Shown in pieces: positions 21,001 through 30,638 of a stretch of 32,449 nucleotides of DNA (the first letter of the stretch is position 1; each line of letters starts with the position of its first letter). A program made the position numbers and the translations under genes. The DNA comes from Gryganskiella cystojenkinii. Its lineage: Eukaryota > Mortierellomycota > Mortierellomycetes > Mortierellales > Mortierellaceae. The notes under the pieces were generated by a model. The model did not search any database. It saw only the letters and a list, made by a program, of their open reading frames with translations, and was not told where the DNA came from. The stretch lies in NCBI GenBank assembly GCA_015852425.1, contig JAAAIG010000411.1, positions 1 to 32,449 of the forward strand. Reading direction: 5' to 3'.

Positions 21001-21541
21001 TACGTCCTGAAGAATGGAATCCAATATGGGTAGGACTGTGTGGGGTGACAGAGCCAGTTGGGACCAGAGACGTGAGTCAGATGCAGAGTCAACGAGGGCC
21101 ATGATACTGAGAATGAAAGACGAGAACAGAGGGGCAGTATCGTTAGAAATAAAGTACCAGACAACGTTTTCCTTCCACATAGTATACCCAACACGGAAGG
21201 TGCTGCTATTGCTCTTACTCGATCACAAGAGAATAGTGTTGGGTGGTGTCGGCCGCAAAGAGGATATCGCACATCTCCTCGTGGTGCCTCTCCAAGATGC
21301 CCTGGGTAAGCGCAGCTTTATATTTCAGGGCAGCCAGAACAATAGGCGAATAAGTTAGCCGTCCATTGATTCCGCCATGCAGTCCTCGACCGATGCAAAA
21401 GAAAGTTTTTATTTTTTCTTGTACCTCGGAATAGTTCCTCACTCTCGGCCTCGAATTCCACCATGAGGAAAGACCTTGGAAAGCTGTGCGGGGATGAACA
21501 ACGAATGCTAAAGCGTCAAAGAGTTTGACAGCGACAAACAT
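18074..21541 (-). CDS. MCM9: DNA helicase MCM9
   Basis: An AAA+ helicase that in animals and plants pairs with MCM8 in homologous recombination and crosslink repair. Minus-strand exons are 21541-21425, 21301-21219, 21106-20807, 20685-20501, 20393-20240 and 20165-18074, all in phase (976 residues). The N-domain has a zinc-binding segment ([10 protein letters not shown]...PTRC) and [12 protein letters not shown]. The OB-fold strand GDDVTITGTVIRRW spans an intron. The ATPase core has [14 protein letters not shown] (Walker A, about 394-401), [19 protein letters not shown] (Walker B, 453-458), [21 protein letters not shown] and SRFD (arginine finger, about 523-526). Wording of the core ([39 protein letters not shown]) fits MCM9 better than MCM2-8. 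The tail after about 620 is acidic and Ser-rich. The first exon is the least certain: the 123-nt intron after it has no in-frame stop and could be coding. Confidence 0.93.
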
Positions 21542-21663
21542 CGATTCCAGACCGTTATCTCGGCAAAGCCACCGACTCGGATCAAAAAATGATCGCCACC
21601 ATTTTTGGCTTAATTCCTCTTTTTTCTCTCTCTCTTTCTCTGTGCATACCTTTGGCAACTGTG
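21542..21663. promoter_or_regulatory. Shared promoter of divergent MCM9 and HDHD5
   Basis: Only 122 bp separate the two proposed start codons. The right half is a C/T-rich leader (21615-21650). An alternative HDHD5 ATG at 21589 would shorten the interval further. No TATA box is visible. Confidence 0.4.
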
Positions 21664-23509
21664 ATGCTGGCTCGACTGAACTTGTGCTCCAACAGAGTCG
21701 CAGCCCTGGCCCGCACTCTTCACACCTCCTCACCCTCAACCTCGACCACCGCTGCCCAGGCGAGATTCAACGTTGCATTTGACATTGACGGCGTCCTCAT
21801 CAAGGTGCGCCATGGACCCTCGCGCGTCCGCCATCCATCTCGGGCCAGAAAAAAGAAACCATGATATACCGCAGAGACTAACATTCCTTCGTATTCACGA
21901 CATTGACAATCAAGGGGAAACAAGTCTTGCCCCAGACACGCCGAGCTTTGGATCTGCTGCAGGAGTAAGTTGATCTATACTTTGCCTCCTTCCTCCTCTT
22001 GCCGTGAATGGACCTCTGGTAGTGCACCTTTTAAACTGACTGACTGCCTGGCTTAATAGTTGACTAACCAGATCAATGGGCGACTGCCATGTTGTATCGT
22101 TAGGAATAATGTCCCGTACATCTTGCTCACCAATGGAGGAGGTATGCGCGAGTCTGAAAAGGCGGATCAACTTAGCAAGAAACTCGGTCTCAAGGTACAG
22201 CAGCACTCAACCTCCGTGGACTTGAAGTTGGGAGACTTGACTGAGTGTGCTCATCGACGTCTTATTATTGTGTTTGTTTAGATATCCCCAGATCAACTGA
22301 TTGTCTCCCACTCGCCCATGCGTGCACTCGCTCCTCGGTATAAGGACTCGAACGTAATGATCGTTGGTGGACTTGGATCGTCCTGCAGACATGTGGCAGA
22401 GGACTATGGCTTTGGTAACGTGGTAACACCTGAAGAAGTGCATGCCGTACATCCCTCCGTTTGCCCCATTTCAATGTGTGAGGCGCGAGCCCAGCCTCTG
22501 GCGGAGGTAAGATGATAGGCAGAGCCGACCTTGTTTTTTTTTTTTTTTTACTTCTGACACCTTTTTTCTGCTAGAAATACCTTCGAAATATCGAGAGACC
22601 TGTGGATGCAGTGATGGTCTTTCACGACTCTGTTGATTGGGGTCGAGACCTCCAGATTTGTTTGGACGCCCTTGTGTCAAAAGGTAAACCTTGATCCGAT
22701 CGTTGTGTGTGATCAGCTTTCTTCAATTGCTCTAACCGCCTCGACTCTTCTTTTAGGGGGTCAATTGGGCACGATCAAAAGTCATGATGAGCTACGGTCC
22801 ACTAAGCAGACCGTGCCACTTTATTTCTCAAACCCGGACGTGGTATCCCATTACTTCGTTATTGCGGCCTTTTGTCAGACATATTTAAATGTTATCCAAG
22901 GAAAAGGGAGGAGTGACTCACTTTGGCATATTTTTTACATTCTAGGTGTGGAGCAATGAGTATCCTGTTCCTCGATTTGGTCAAGGGACGTTTAAGCAAT
23001 GCCTCGAATCAGTTTACAAGGCACGTTCTCTCTCTCTCTCTGCTTCTGTTTCTATTTCTCAAGAAATATTTCTAATCTCTAGCTCAACTCTTTCTTTTTT
23101 TTTTGTAGCACTTGACAGGGCAGGATTTGGAGTCCATCACGTATGGAAAACCAATGATAAGCACTTACCAGTACGCAGAATCGGTATTAGACAAGATCGC
23201 ACCGTTGCCCAAAGGATATAGACGAGTCGTTTATGGTAATTGCCTTCTCCACGTTCAATTTGTCAGATCAGGTCCAAAGGATCACGGGCTAAAACAATAT
23301 TTTTCTTTTTGTTCTTAAAAGCAATCGGGGACAACCCGTATGCTGATATTGCAGGGGCCAACGGATACGGATGGAAGTCTGTGCTGGTACGGACGGGTGT
23401 CTTCAAACCTCAGGGACAAGAGAACCACGCAGTGCATCCAGCTACGACCGTTGTGGACCACGTTGAGGACGCTGTGCAGTGGATTCTCGCAGAGAAACAA
23501 AAAAAATAG
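21664..23509 (+). CDS. HDHD5: HAD-superfamily hydrolase-like protein, HDHD5/CECR5 family (probably mitochondrial)
   Basis: A member of the CECR5-type HAD family found from fungi to humans; the reaction is not firmly known. Exons 21664-21804, 21915-21964, 22104-22194, 22282-22506, 22575-22683, 22757-22842, 22946-23020, 23109-23235 and 23322-23509 give 363 residues. The Arg/Ser/Thr-rich start without acids (ARLNLCSNRVAALARTLHTS) looks like a mitochondrial presequence. Motif I is FDIDGVLIK (39-47, Asp40 and Asp42), motif II is YILLTNGGG, and motif IV is IGDNPYADIAGANGYGW near the C-terminus. CECR5-specific pieces are VWSNEYPVPRFGQGTF and GKPMISTYQYAE. Intron 7 appears to start with GC (see findings). 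An in-frame ATG at 21589 would add 25 hydrophobic residues encoded by the C/T-rich leader; I prefer 21664. The gene is divergent from MCM9. Confidence 0.93.
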
Positions 23510-23679
23510 ATAGTAAAATTAAAGTGAATATTAGTGGCGGGTGCGGTCTGTCGATTAGCGAGGTTGGCCGCACACACGACGAAAAGAAAACCTTCCCTCA
23601 CATTGACATTCCGTGCATCTGTCTCTGCTTCTTCGCCATTGCTTCGCACTCTCTTTTTCTTGTCTTTCTCCTTTCTCTC

Positions 23680-23750
23680 CATCTCTGTCTCTCTCTCTCA
23701 CTCTCTCTACCTCTCTCTTCCTCGCTCCCACTCTCTCCCCATCTTCATCA
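23680..23750 (+). repeat. CT-rich leader tract of the HECT ligase gene
   Basis: A dense pyrimidine stretch of CTCTCT units interrupted by short T and A bases. It lies in the 450 bp between the HDHD5 stop and the HECT ligase ATG, so it is probably 5' untranslated or promoter sequence of the latter. The frame that reads through it has no ATG before 23961. Confidence 0.7.
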
Positions 23751-23960
23751 TTGACAAATACTCTGCATCATAATAGCGTAAGGTCTTCAGTCACTTGCTC
23801 CTCATTTATCTCGTCGTCACCGCTAAAGTCCCTCCTCCTTGACATTCTTCCAGAGCGGCAGACACTCAAGCCTTTACTTATTTATTTATTTTCTCTCAAA
23901 GACCATTTTGCATTGGCACAGTCAGAAGTTGACCTTCCCGAGCCTGTTCCGTCGTTCGCC

Positions 23961-26900
23961 ATGCGCATCCCAATGGACCAAAGCGACATTCAACAGGATC
24001 CCTCCAGTTCGTCCATAAAGCATCATCGACGACATAGCACACAATCACACTCCAGGCAACTCACACCCTCGGTTCAAATGGCCCTGGCTGACCCCGCTAT
24101 CTCAAAGAGTCTCTCGAGCTCGCCCGCACCAAGCAGGACTGGATCAGAGACGGAACACCAATCGCATGCCAAGAAGGACTTTGAGCGTAACGTCCGTCGA
24201 TATTACTACCAACTCACGATTGGATGCCAGCACAACCATTGTACCAACAGGCTCTGTCGATCTTGTCCAGCCTCCCCAAAGATGTCCAAGGACGCTGCTG
24301 CTATCCTCGCTGTTCAGCTCGCCGCACGCCCACGTCTCTTCTTCTGCTGTTACTGCCCTGTTGATCCAACCATGTCTGTTCCTGACTCACCTCTCCATAT
24401 CCCTTCAGGAAACACGTCAACAGAATCTGCTGCGCATACCAGACGGAGGAACTCCTCGACCTTGTGCATAAACACAAAACTCTCGTCCTCCTCTTCGCGA
24501 TCCTCACCAGGACTTGGACTCAACCTGGACGAATTTGGTCGGACAAAGGAGAATAGGCTGTACGAGCCCAACGAGTATTCAAAATCCGTGCCCTCGTTCT
24601 CTGTGTCTCGGGCTCTTTCGCCCGTCAAAGTCTTTCCTTCCACCACCACCAACAGTCACCGAGCACATGCACCCATCGGAGGCGAATGTCCTGAAAACAC
24701 GGTACCTGTGCGTCGAGGAGGGACCCCACTATTTCAATCTCTACTCTCAGTATCGCCCTTCTCGGATATGTTCACGTCTCAAAAGTCAACTTCTCGAACC
24801 AGGTCGTCGGAGCAATCGAGAGCTATCCGGAAATCGTCTTCTGGAGGATCGTTACAAGATACTGTATCTCATCGCCGTGACGCTCGATTGAACGAGTCAG
24901 ATATCGATAAAGCCCGTCACCACATCCTTCCTCGACCGTTCAGTCCGACACGACTCCCGACGACGACGACGACGACAACAACAGCAACAATATCGACATT
25001 TTCTCAGCAGTCATCAAGTACTTGTCCAGGATCTGGATCTTCTGAACTTGTTCGCCCATTGGGTTCGAAATCTGCTTTCTCAAGGTCTATATTCGTCAGC
25101 GGACGAGAATCCATGGGATTAGGGCTATCATCACGGCTATCACAGTCTAAGGATTCCTTGAATCTGTCACTATACTATCATGCTCCTCCAGCGACAGCAA
25201 CGGACAATACGATATTGCAAAGGGAAAGGCGTGGTCGGCGGCGGAAACGACAAAATGATAGTGTTCCTCCAAACATTTGCACGACGCCATCTTTTGCATC
25301 GAGAGATGACTCTGGCAGCGATATCATGGAACCTTTGACCCCACTGGAAGATGAACGACAAGCAGATACTCTAGGCACGACTCTGGCCGCCGAATCTAGT
25401 TCTAGTCACCCGCAGTGTACACCAACACAACAACAGCCTACCTTCGGGATCAATCCTACAGAGACGTCCAGTATGTTGCCCCCACAATCGCCTTTAGATC
25501 ACGAACGGGAAGACAAATCAGACTTGTCTTTTACAAAGACATCTCTTCGACGCAGCTCTACTGAGTCGTTCGACTCCGAAGGCACCTCCTCTATCGACGA
25601 GTCCAGACCGCACCCTGCCTGGAGCTTTGCACATGGGCATGATATCTCATTTGATACTACCGCATCACCTCAAACCAACAGACGCAACTCTTACTCTAGC
25701 CGTGTCGACCACGAAATTGCCCTTCCGTACCTGAATTTGACGTTGTTACGACAAGCAATCGCGACTTACAACTCTTCGCCGACGGATGTTCGTCCACGGA
25801 TACTTTCCACTTCGACACCAGATATCTTCAAACCCACCCCGACCATCGCACGCGCAAACACAGCGGAGTCACTACGACGACTATTGGACGATGTCAAGCT
25901 GTTGGATGACGAATCGATAGTTCTGGGATATGAGACAGAATCTGATGCACCACCATCACTAAGGACGGATATACAGGGACCAGTCACTCTGGAAGCAACA
26001 GGAGACTCTGTCCAGAAGTTGGATGGCACTTCAGCGCGTCCATCAGCCCCATCTTCGTCAAGTCCCTGCGTATCAGAGTCGCAGCCAAGCGAGCATAATG
26101 AAATTTCAGACGTGTCGGTGGATTGCCAAGGAAGCCAGCGAAAAACACGACCAGGCCAAAATCCCTCTTGCGAATTTGAAATGAGCTCGTCAGAAGAGGA
26201 CGGCCCCTCACCGCCAAAAGACCGACGGCGACCATGCTCACCCATGCACATGCACTCTCTGGCTTGGCATTCTGGCGTGCCTCCAATAGAGGGTGATGCG
26301 ACATTCCTCTTGGACTCGCTACGTTCCGTTTTCGCATCTGCGACTGCGCTAGGCTCAAGTTTCTTGATGAAGGAAACGGAAAATCGTAGGCTAAATCCGG
26401 GACGAAAGACCCCGAGTGACCTAAAAGGCGGTCTTGGAGGCATTGACTTGGAAGCTTTGCGCGAGTGCTATGAGATGATGATTGAGTTAAAGCCAAGGAC
26501 AATCTTTGCTATCCAAGTCACCAGCTCTATGGAGATATTACTGGCGCGATTAGAACTCGAGTTGGAGCAAGCTGGAGATCTCAAGGTGTGGTCCGAGGAA
26601 GAAATGAGGGCTGTTATTGTGTTGTTAATGGTTAGTACTTTTTTTTTTTGTTTGCTTGTTTGCTTTTTTGTTTATCATATGGATGATGATAATGACTAAT
26701 TACATACTACTGTCTATTAGAACCCCTTTTTGTTCGAACAACCTTACCAAGAATCTCTACTGCGTAGAATCCTTTTGGTGTTTATCTCTCTTCCTGACGT
26801 TGAGATGTTGTGCGAATGGCTATCATGGTTGGATGAGGAAGGACTGGCCCAACTGGTGACTTTGTTCAAGATGTATCTGTCAGCGCATTTTACGCCTAGG

Positions 26901-28811
26901 CCAGTGGGTGCGACGCATCCGGCCATCTGCGCAGTTCAAGGCCTAGATATCCTCTATCGAGCAAACATGATTGGCGCTAAAAGGGAACAGGAACGACGAC
27001 GACGATCAGTTATTTCCGGCTCTTCTGTAGGACAAGTGGACATTCCAGTGTCCACAACAATATCCTACAAATATTTTTACTCGGGAGTGATGGAGGCTCT
27101 CAAGTTTAAGGATGAGTACCAGATCTGGCGTGAAGGATGGGGCAAACCGTAAGTAGCCCTTTCGACCGTTGAGTTGATAACCCGAAATGTCACGATATAT
27201 AACGATTGGAATGTCCGTATCCAGTCAACGTGGCCCTAACCCCTGATTTCAAATTCTCAACTCAAATGTGCCGCTAGTGACTCTGAGAAACAATTCTCTT
27301 ACTTCGATTACCCCTTCTTACTCTCACCTTCGTCAAAGGCCCACATTATCAACCTGGATGCCCTTACTCAAATGGCAGCACACTACGAGGATGCCTGCGT
27401 CCGTCATGCTCTCGCGGACCATGCCCAGCGTCTTTTACCAGAGGCAGGAACTTCGTCTGCTCGTGAATTTCAGAAGGGTATTCGCGTCGGTTCATCGCCC
27501 TATTTGGTCTTGGAACTTACCCGAAAACATCTCGTCGAAGAGGCCTTTGAGCAAATCACTCAGAAACACGCAGATCTCAAGAAGCCGCTTAAGGTGGCCT
27601 TCGTCGATGTTGGAGAGGAAGGAATGGACCAGGGCGGTGTGACAAAGGAGTTTTTTCAGATCATGGTTGAAAAGGTGTTTGACTCTCAGTTTGGCCTCTT
27701 CAGGGAACTGGAAGAAGGTCGCTGTTGGTGGTTCGAAGGCCAACTGGACGGATCCAGTTCTGTAGAAATTTCTCCCAAGGAGAGAAGCGTCCGGCTGATT
27801 GAGTATGAACTCGTCGGGATCTTGGTTGGGCTGGCTTTATATAACGGCGTGATCTTGGGAGTACGGTTTCCGCCTGTCACGTATCGCAAGCTACTGGGAT
27901 GGGAGATTGATCTGGAGGCATTCACGGAGTCGTTTCCCGTACGTGAACTCGCTAATTGAATTCCACTATTTCTTGTGATTGATGGGTTGAGTCAGAAGCG
28001 CATGACTAAAACTCCGACTTTCTTCTTCTTCTTCTTCTTCTTCTTCTTAGGCCCTTGGACGCGGTTTAGAGCAGATGCTGGATTGGACCGATGGCGACGT
28101 GTACGATGTGTTTATGAGATCTTTTGAGATATCGTATGAACATCTTTCCAAGGTCACCACACTACCTTTGATCCGGAACGGCGAGAATATTGCTGTCACA
28201 AACGACAATCGGACGGCGTACGTGGAAGCATATGTGAATCATTATGTCCATGAGCATATTCACCAAGAATTCGAGGCTTTCCAGCGCGGCTTTAACAAGA
28301 TTTGTGAGGGCGAGGCTGTTAAGGTACTTTGAAGAACGCAACTCCTGGCAGCAAATGCAATGTCATTGAAAGAATCCTACTCTAACACAACCTGCTTTTT
28401 GCAACTTGTCCACATTCTTTTCAGCTCTTGCGACCTGAGGAACTGGAACTCTTACTTTGCGGTAATGCAGAGCTGGACATGCATGACCTCGAAGCCAGTT
28501 GCCTATATGATGATGGCTACAGCCCAAGCCACACCTTGATCAAAGAGTTTTGGGAAGTCGTTCATGACGAGCTTTCGCCGGACCAACACAAGAAACTGTT
28601 GATTTTTGTTACAGGATCTGACCGTATCCCCATTCGAGGTCTCAAAGACTTGATGTTCGTCATTCAAAGAAATGGACCTGACTCGGAGAGATTACCTACG
28701 GCCCTGACCTGCTTTTCACGCCTTTTGTTACCCGAGTACGCCAATAAGGAAAAGATGAAGGAGAGGCTTGTCACGGCCATTGAGAATGCCCATGGTTTTG
28801 GGCTAGTGTAG
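23961..28811 (+). CDS. UBE3A: HECT-type E3 ubiquitin ligase with AZUL zinc finger (UBE3A-like)
   Basis: Accepts ubiquitin on a catalytic cysteine and passes it to substrates. Exons 23961-26630, 26721-27148, 27278-27938, 28051-28323 and 28425-28811 keep phase and give 1472 residues, well above human UBE3A (about 875). Residues 71-135 form the AZUL domain unique to UBE3A relatives: FERNVRRYYYQLTIGC, then C94, C99, C102 and a CCYC cluster at 129-132. A Ser/Thr/Pro-rich linker of about 700 residues, with a poly-Thr run near 334-342, takes up most of exon 1. The conserved middle starts near LRECYEMMIELKPRTIF and NPFLFEQPYQ. The HECT domain covers about 1100-1472: GMDQGGVTKEFFQ, FEGQLDGSSSVEISP-like, LVGLALYNGVIL, and the active-site LPTALTCFSRLLLPEY with Cys1440, ending HGFGLV. 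The first in-frame ATG is 23961. It is convergent with fibrillarin. Confidence 0.96.
24958..24990 (+). repeat. ACG/ACA trinucleotide repeat in the HECT ligase coding sequence
   Basis: ACG units pass into ACA and encode eight consecutive threonines in the disordered linker of the HECT ligase. The length is a multiple of three and keeps the frame. Such tracts commonly vary between strains. Confidence 0.85.
28021..28048 (+). repeat. (TTC)n microsatellite forming an intron polypyrimidine tract
   Basis: About nine TTC units lead directly into the TTAG acceptor of HECT ligase intron 3 (exon 4 starts at 28051). The repeat serves as the polypyrimidine tract, so length changes could alter splicing. 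Confidence 0.85.
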
Positions 28812-28928
28812 CGTCAGGTGTAATATCTTGTGATTTTTTTAATAGAAATGGAATGAATGCCCAGAGAATGAAAATATTGTACAAAAATTGTTGCAGCTAC
28901 GGAAGAAAAAGCAGGAGTATGGAATTGT

Positions 28929-30281
28929 TTACTTGGAGCGAACATACTTTCCAACCACCAAAGCGTGATCTCTCTCGAAAGGCTCCAAGGTCAACTGCTC
29001 CTGGGGCTTGATGCGCTCAGCCTGAAGCTTGGGGATCTCACCAGCAAAGACGGTTGCGGCATCGACAGTCGAATCGATACAGTTGGCCTTGATTGAGATA
29101 ACGATGTGTCCATTGTTCTTCAAGAAGTGGTGGGCGTTGATTCCAACAATACGGGACTGATCGGGCTGGGCAACATCAGCAAAGATGACATCGACCATAC
29201 CAACCAACATGCGGTACTTGTGGGGGTGACGGGCATCCTCGATAATGGGGATGACGTTAGTGCGCTTCTTGGCCATGTTGATCAAATCACGTCCGGAGCG
29301 GTGGGAGAACTCGACGGCATAGACAAGACCCTCGGGTCCGACAATATCAGCAACGTGGGAGACAGTGGTACCGGAAGCACCTCCGAGGTAGAGGACCTTC
29401 TTGCCAGGAGCAATGTGAATGTTGTCAACACCTCCGAGGACACCGGCAGCGACCTTGGAACGGAAAGGGTTCCAGACACGGTACTCGACCTTGGCGCCAT
29501 CAGCACCCTCGATCGAGATGCGCTTCTCACCATAGACAGACTCGCCAGGGACCAAGTTCTTGGTCAACAAGTAATCCTCCTTTCCGTGGGCAACAAAGAT
29601 ACCCTCGTGTCTGTGAGGCTCGACAGTGACCTTGGCACCGCCCTTGGCACCACCACGGGCACCGCCACGTCCACCACGAGCACCGCCACGGGAGCCACCA
29701 CGCTTGGCAACTAAAAGAGAAAGAGGTTCAATATATCATGTTTGAAAAGGTGTTAGAGAGTAGGTCGATTTTACGCCATGCACATGCACACAAAAAAGGA
29801 CGAGGTTTTTTGACATTACCACCGCCGCGACCGCCACGGTCACCACCGAAGCCACCACGTCCGCCGCCACGACCGCCACGGTCACCACCGAAGCCGCCAC
29901 GTCCACCGCCGCGACCACCACGGTCACCGCCACCGAAGCCTCCACGGCCACCACCACGACCACCACCGCCACGACCACCGCGATCACCTAATTAGAAAAT
30001 TTCATAAGTAAAAAAGAGAGTTAGATGTTTGGTTGACAGCGAGTTGTTTTATGAAGAGAGAACAGGTTTCTCGACGGCCAAAAAGTGAGCTGATGACTGG
30101 GCGATATTGTCAGCCCTTTTTCCAGGTCCACAAAATAACGGAGCCAGCTCGACTTGGGATGAGATAAATAGCTGCTGATCAGCAGCTGATCAGAATGAAT
30201 GATCAGGCAATGTGTCGATTGAGTGAAGGAATAAAAGACAGGGGGATGAGAAGGATCCGTTGAGGACATACCGAAACCCAT
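28929..30281 (-). CDS. NOP1: Fibrillarin, rRNA 2'-O-methyltransferase of box C/D snoRNPs
   Basis: The catalytic subunit of box C/D snoRNPs; methylates 2'-hydroxyls of pre-rRNA in the nucleolus and takes part in U3-dependent processing. Exons on the minus strand are 30281-30272 (10 nt), 29987-29820 and 29710-28929, joined in phase to 319 residues. The protein starts [13 protein letters not shown]; exon 2 is entirely a Gly/Arg-rich (GAR) domain of [14 protein letters not shown] units, and the GAR continues to about residue 80. The methyltransferase domain follows: [63 protein letters not shown] (AdoMet site), [38 protein letters not shown] and [14 protein letters not shown]. The C-terminal Lys-rich end is typical. 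The second exon is highly repetitive at DNA level (29821-29987). It is divergent from NAXE. Confidence 0.97.
29821..29986 (-). repeat. GAR-domain coding repeat of fibrillarin
   Basis: Imperfect tandem units of about 36 nt, each coding for a block like [14 protein letters not shown], fill the second fibrillarin exon. Three near-identical copies are evident. The C-rich plus strand produces long Pro/Arg shadow frames that are not genes. Confidence 0.8.
30170..30187. repeat. 18-bp perfect palindrome in fibrillarin intron 1
   Basis: The sequence AGCTGCTGATCAGCAGCT equals its own reverse complement. It overlaps a second copy of CTGATCAG, 3 bp further on (to 30192). It lies in the middle of the 284-nt first intron of fibrillarin (30271-29988), about 90 nt from the donor. 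Confidence 0.85.
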
Positions 30282-30638
30282 TATAGCTTGCTTGTTTGAG
30301 GGGGGAAAGGAGAAAAGAGAAGAGATTACTGATCTTTTGGATGCAGATCCAAAATGGGAGAAGGAGAGGAGAGAGGGAAAGAGTGAAGAATGAACAAAAC
30401 AGAAACAGAGAGAAAAAGTAATCTCTTTTTTTTTCGAGTGTATTTTTTCTTTTTTTTTTTTTTGTTCTTCTCTTTGGGCTCCTTTGGGACGGACTCTGCG
30501 CGTAAAGCCACCACGCGCACATTTCCTTGTTACCCGAACGTCTTGTTTCGCCCATTTCTTCTGTGCATCAATTTTCATTTACTGCCTCATTCGCGCACAT
30601 CTTTGCATCAAGAGTTCATTCAGTCCATCAATCAACTA
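30282..30638. promoter_or_regulatory. Shared promoter of divergent fibrillarin and NAXE
   Basis: These 357 bp separate the two start codons. The left half is purine-rich on the plus strand (30300-30420), then come T-rich runs at 30426-30465, and the right part is mixed. No TATA box is clear. Several shadow frames on both strands are low-complexity and are not taken as genes. Confidence 0.45.

Noticed and set aside
25766..26443. Minus-strand open frame (225 codons) within the HECT ligase exon 1
   Set aside because: Ser/Arg-rich composition mirrors the sense-strand linker, with no domain and no promoter; taken as a shadow frame.
29106..29714. Plus-strand open frame of 202 codons opposite fibrillarin
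   Set aside because: It is the antisense of a strongly codon-biased conserved gene; Thr/Gly/Asp-rich content is produced by the bias.
29988..30271. Intronic box C/D snoRNA inside fibrillarin intron 1
   Set aside because: The only C-box-like TGATGA lies on the strand opposite the intron, and no terminal stem with paired C and D boxes could be built on the sense strand.
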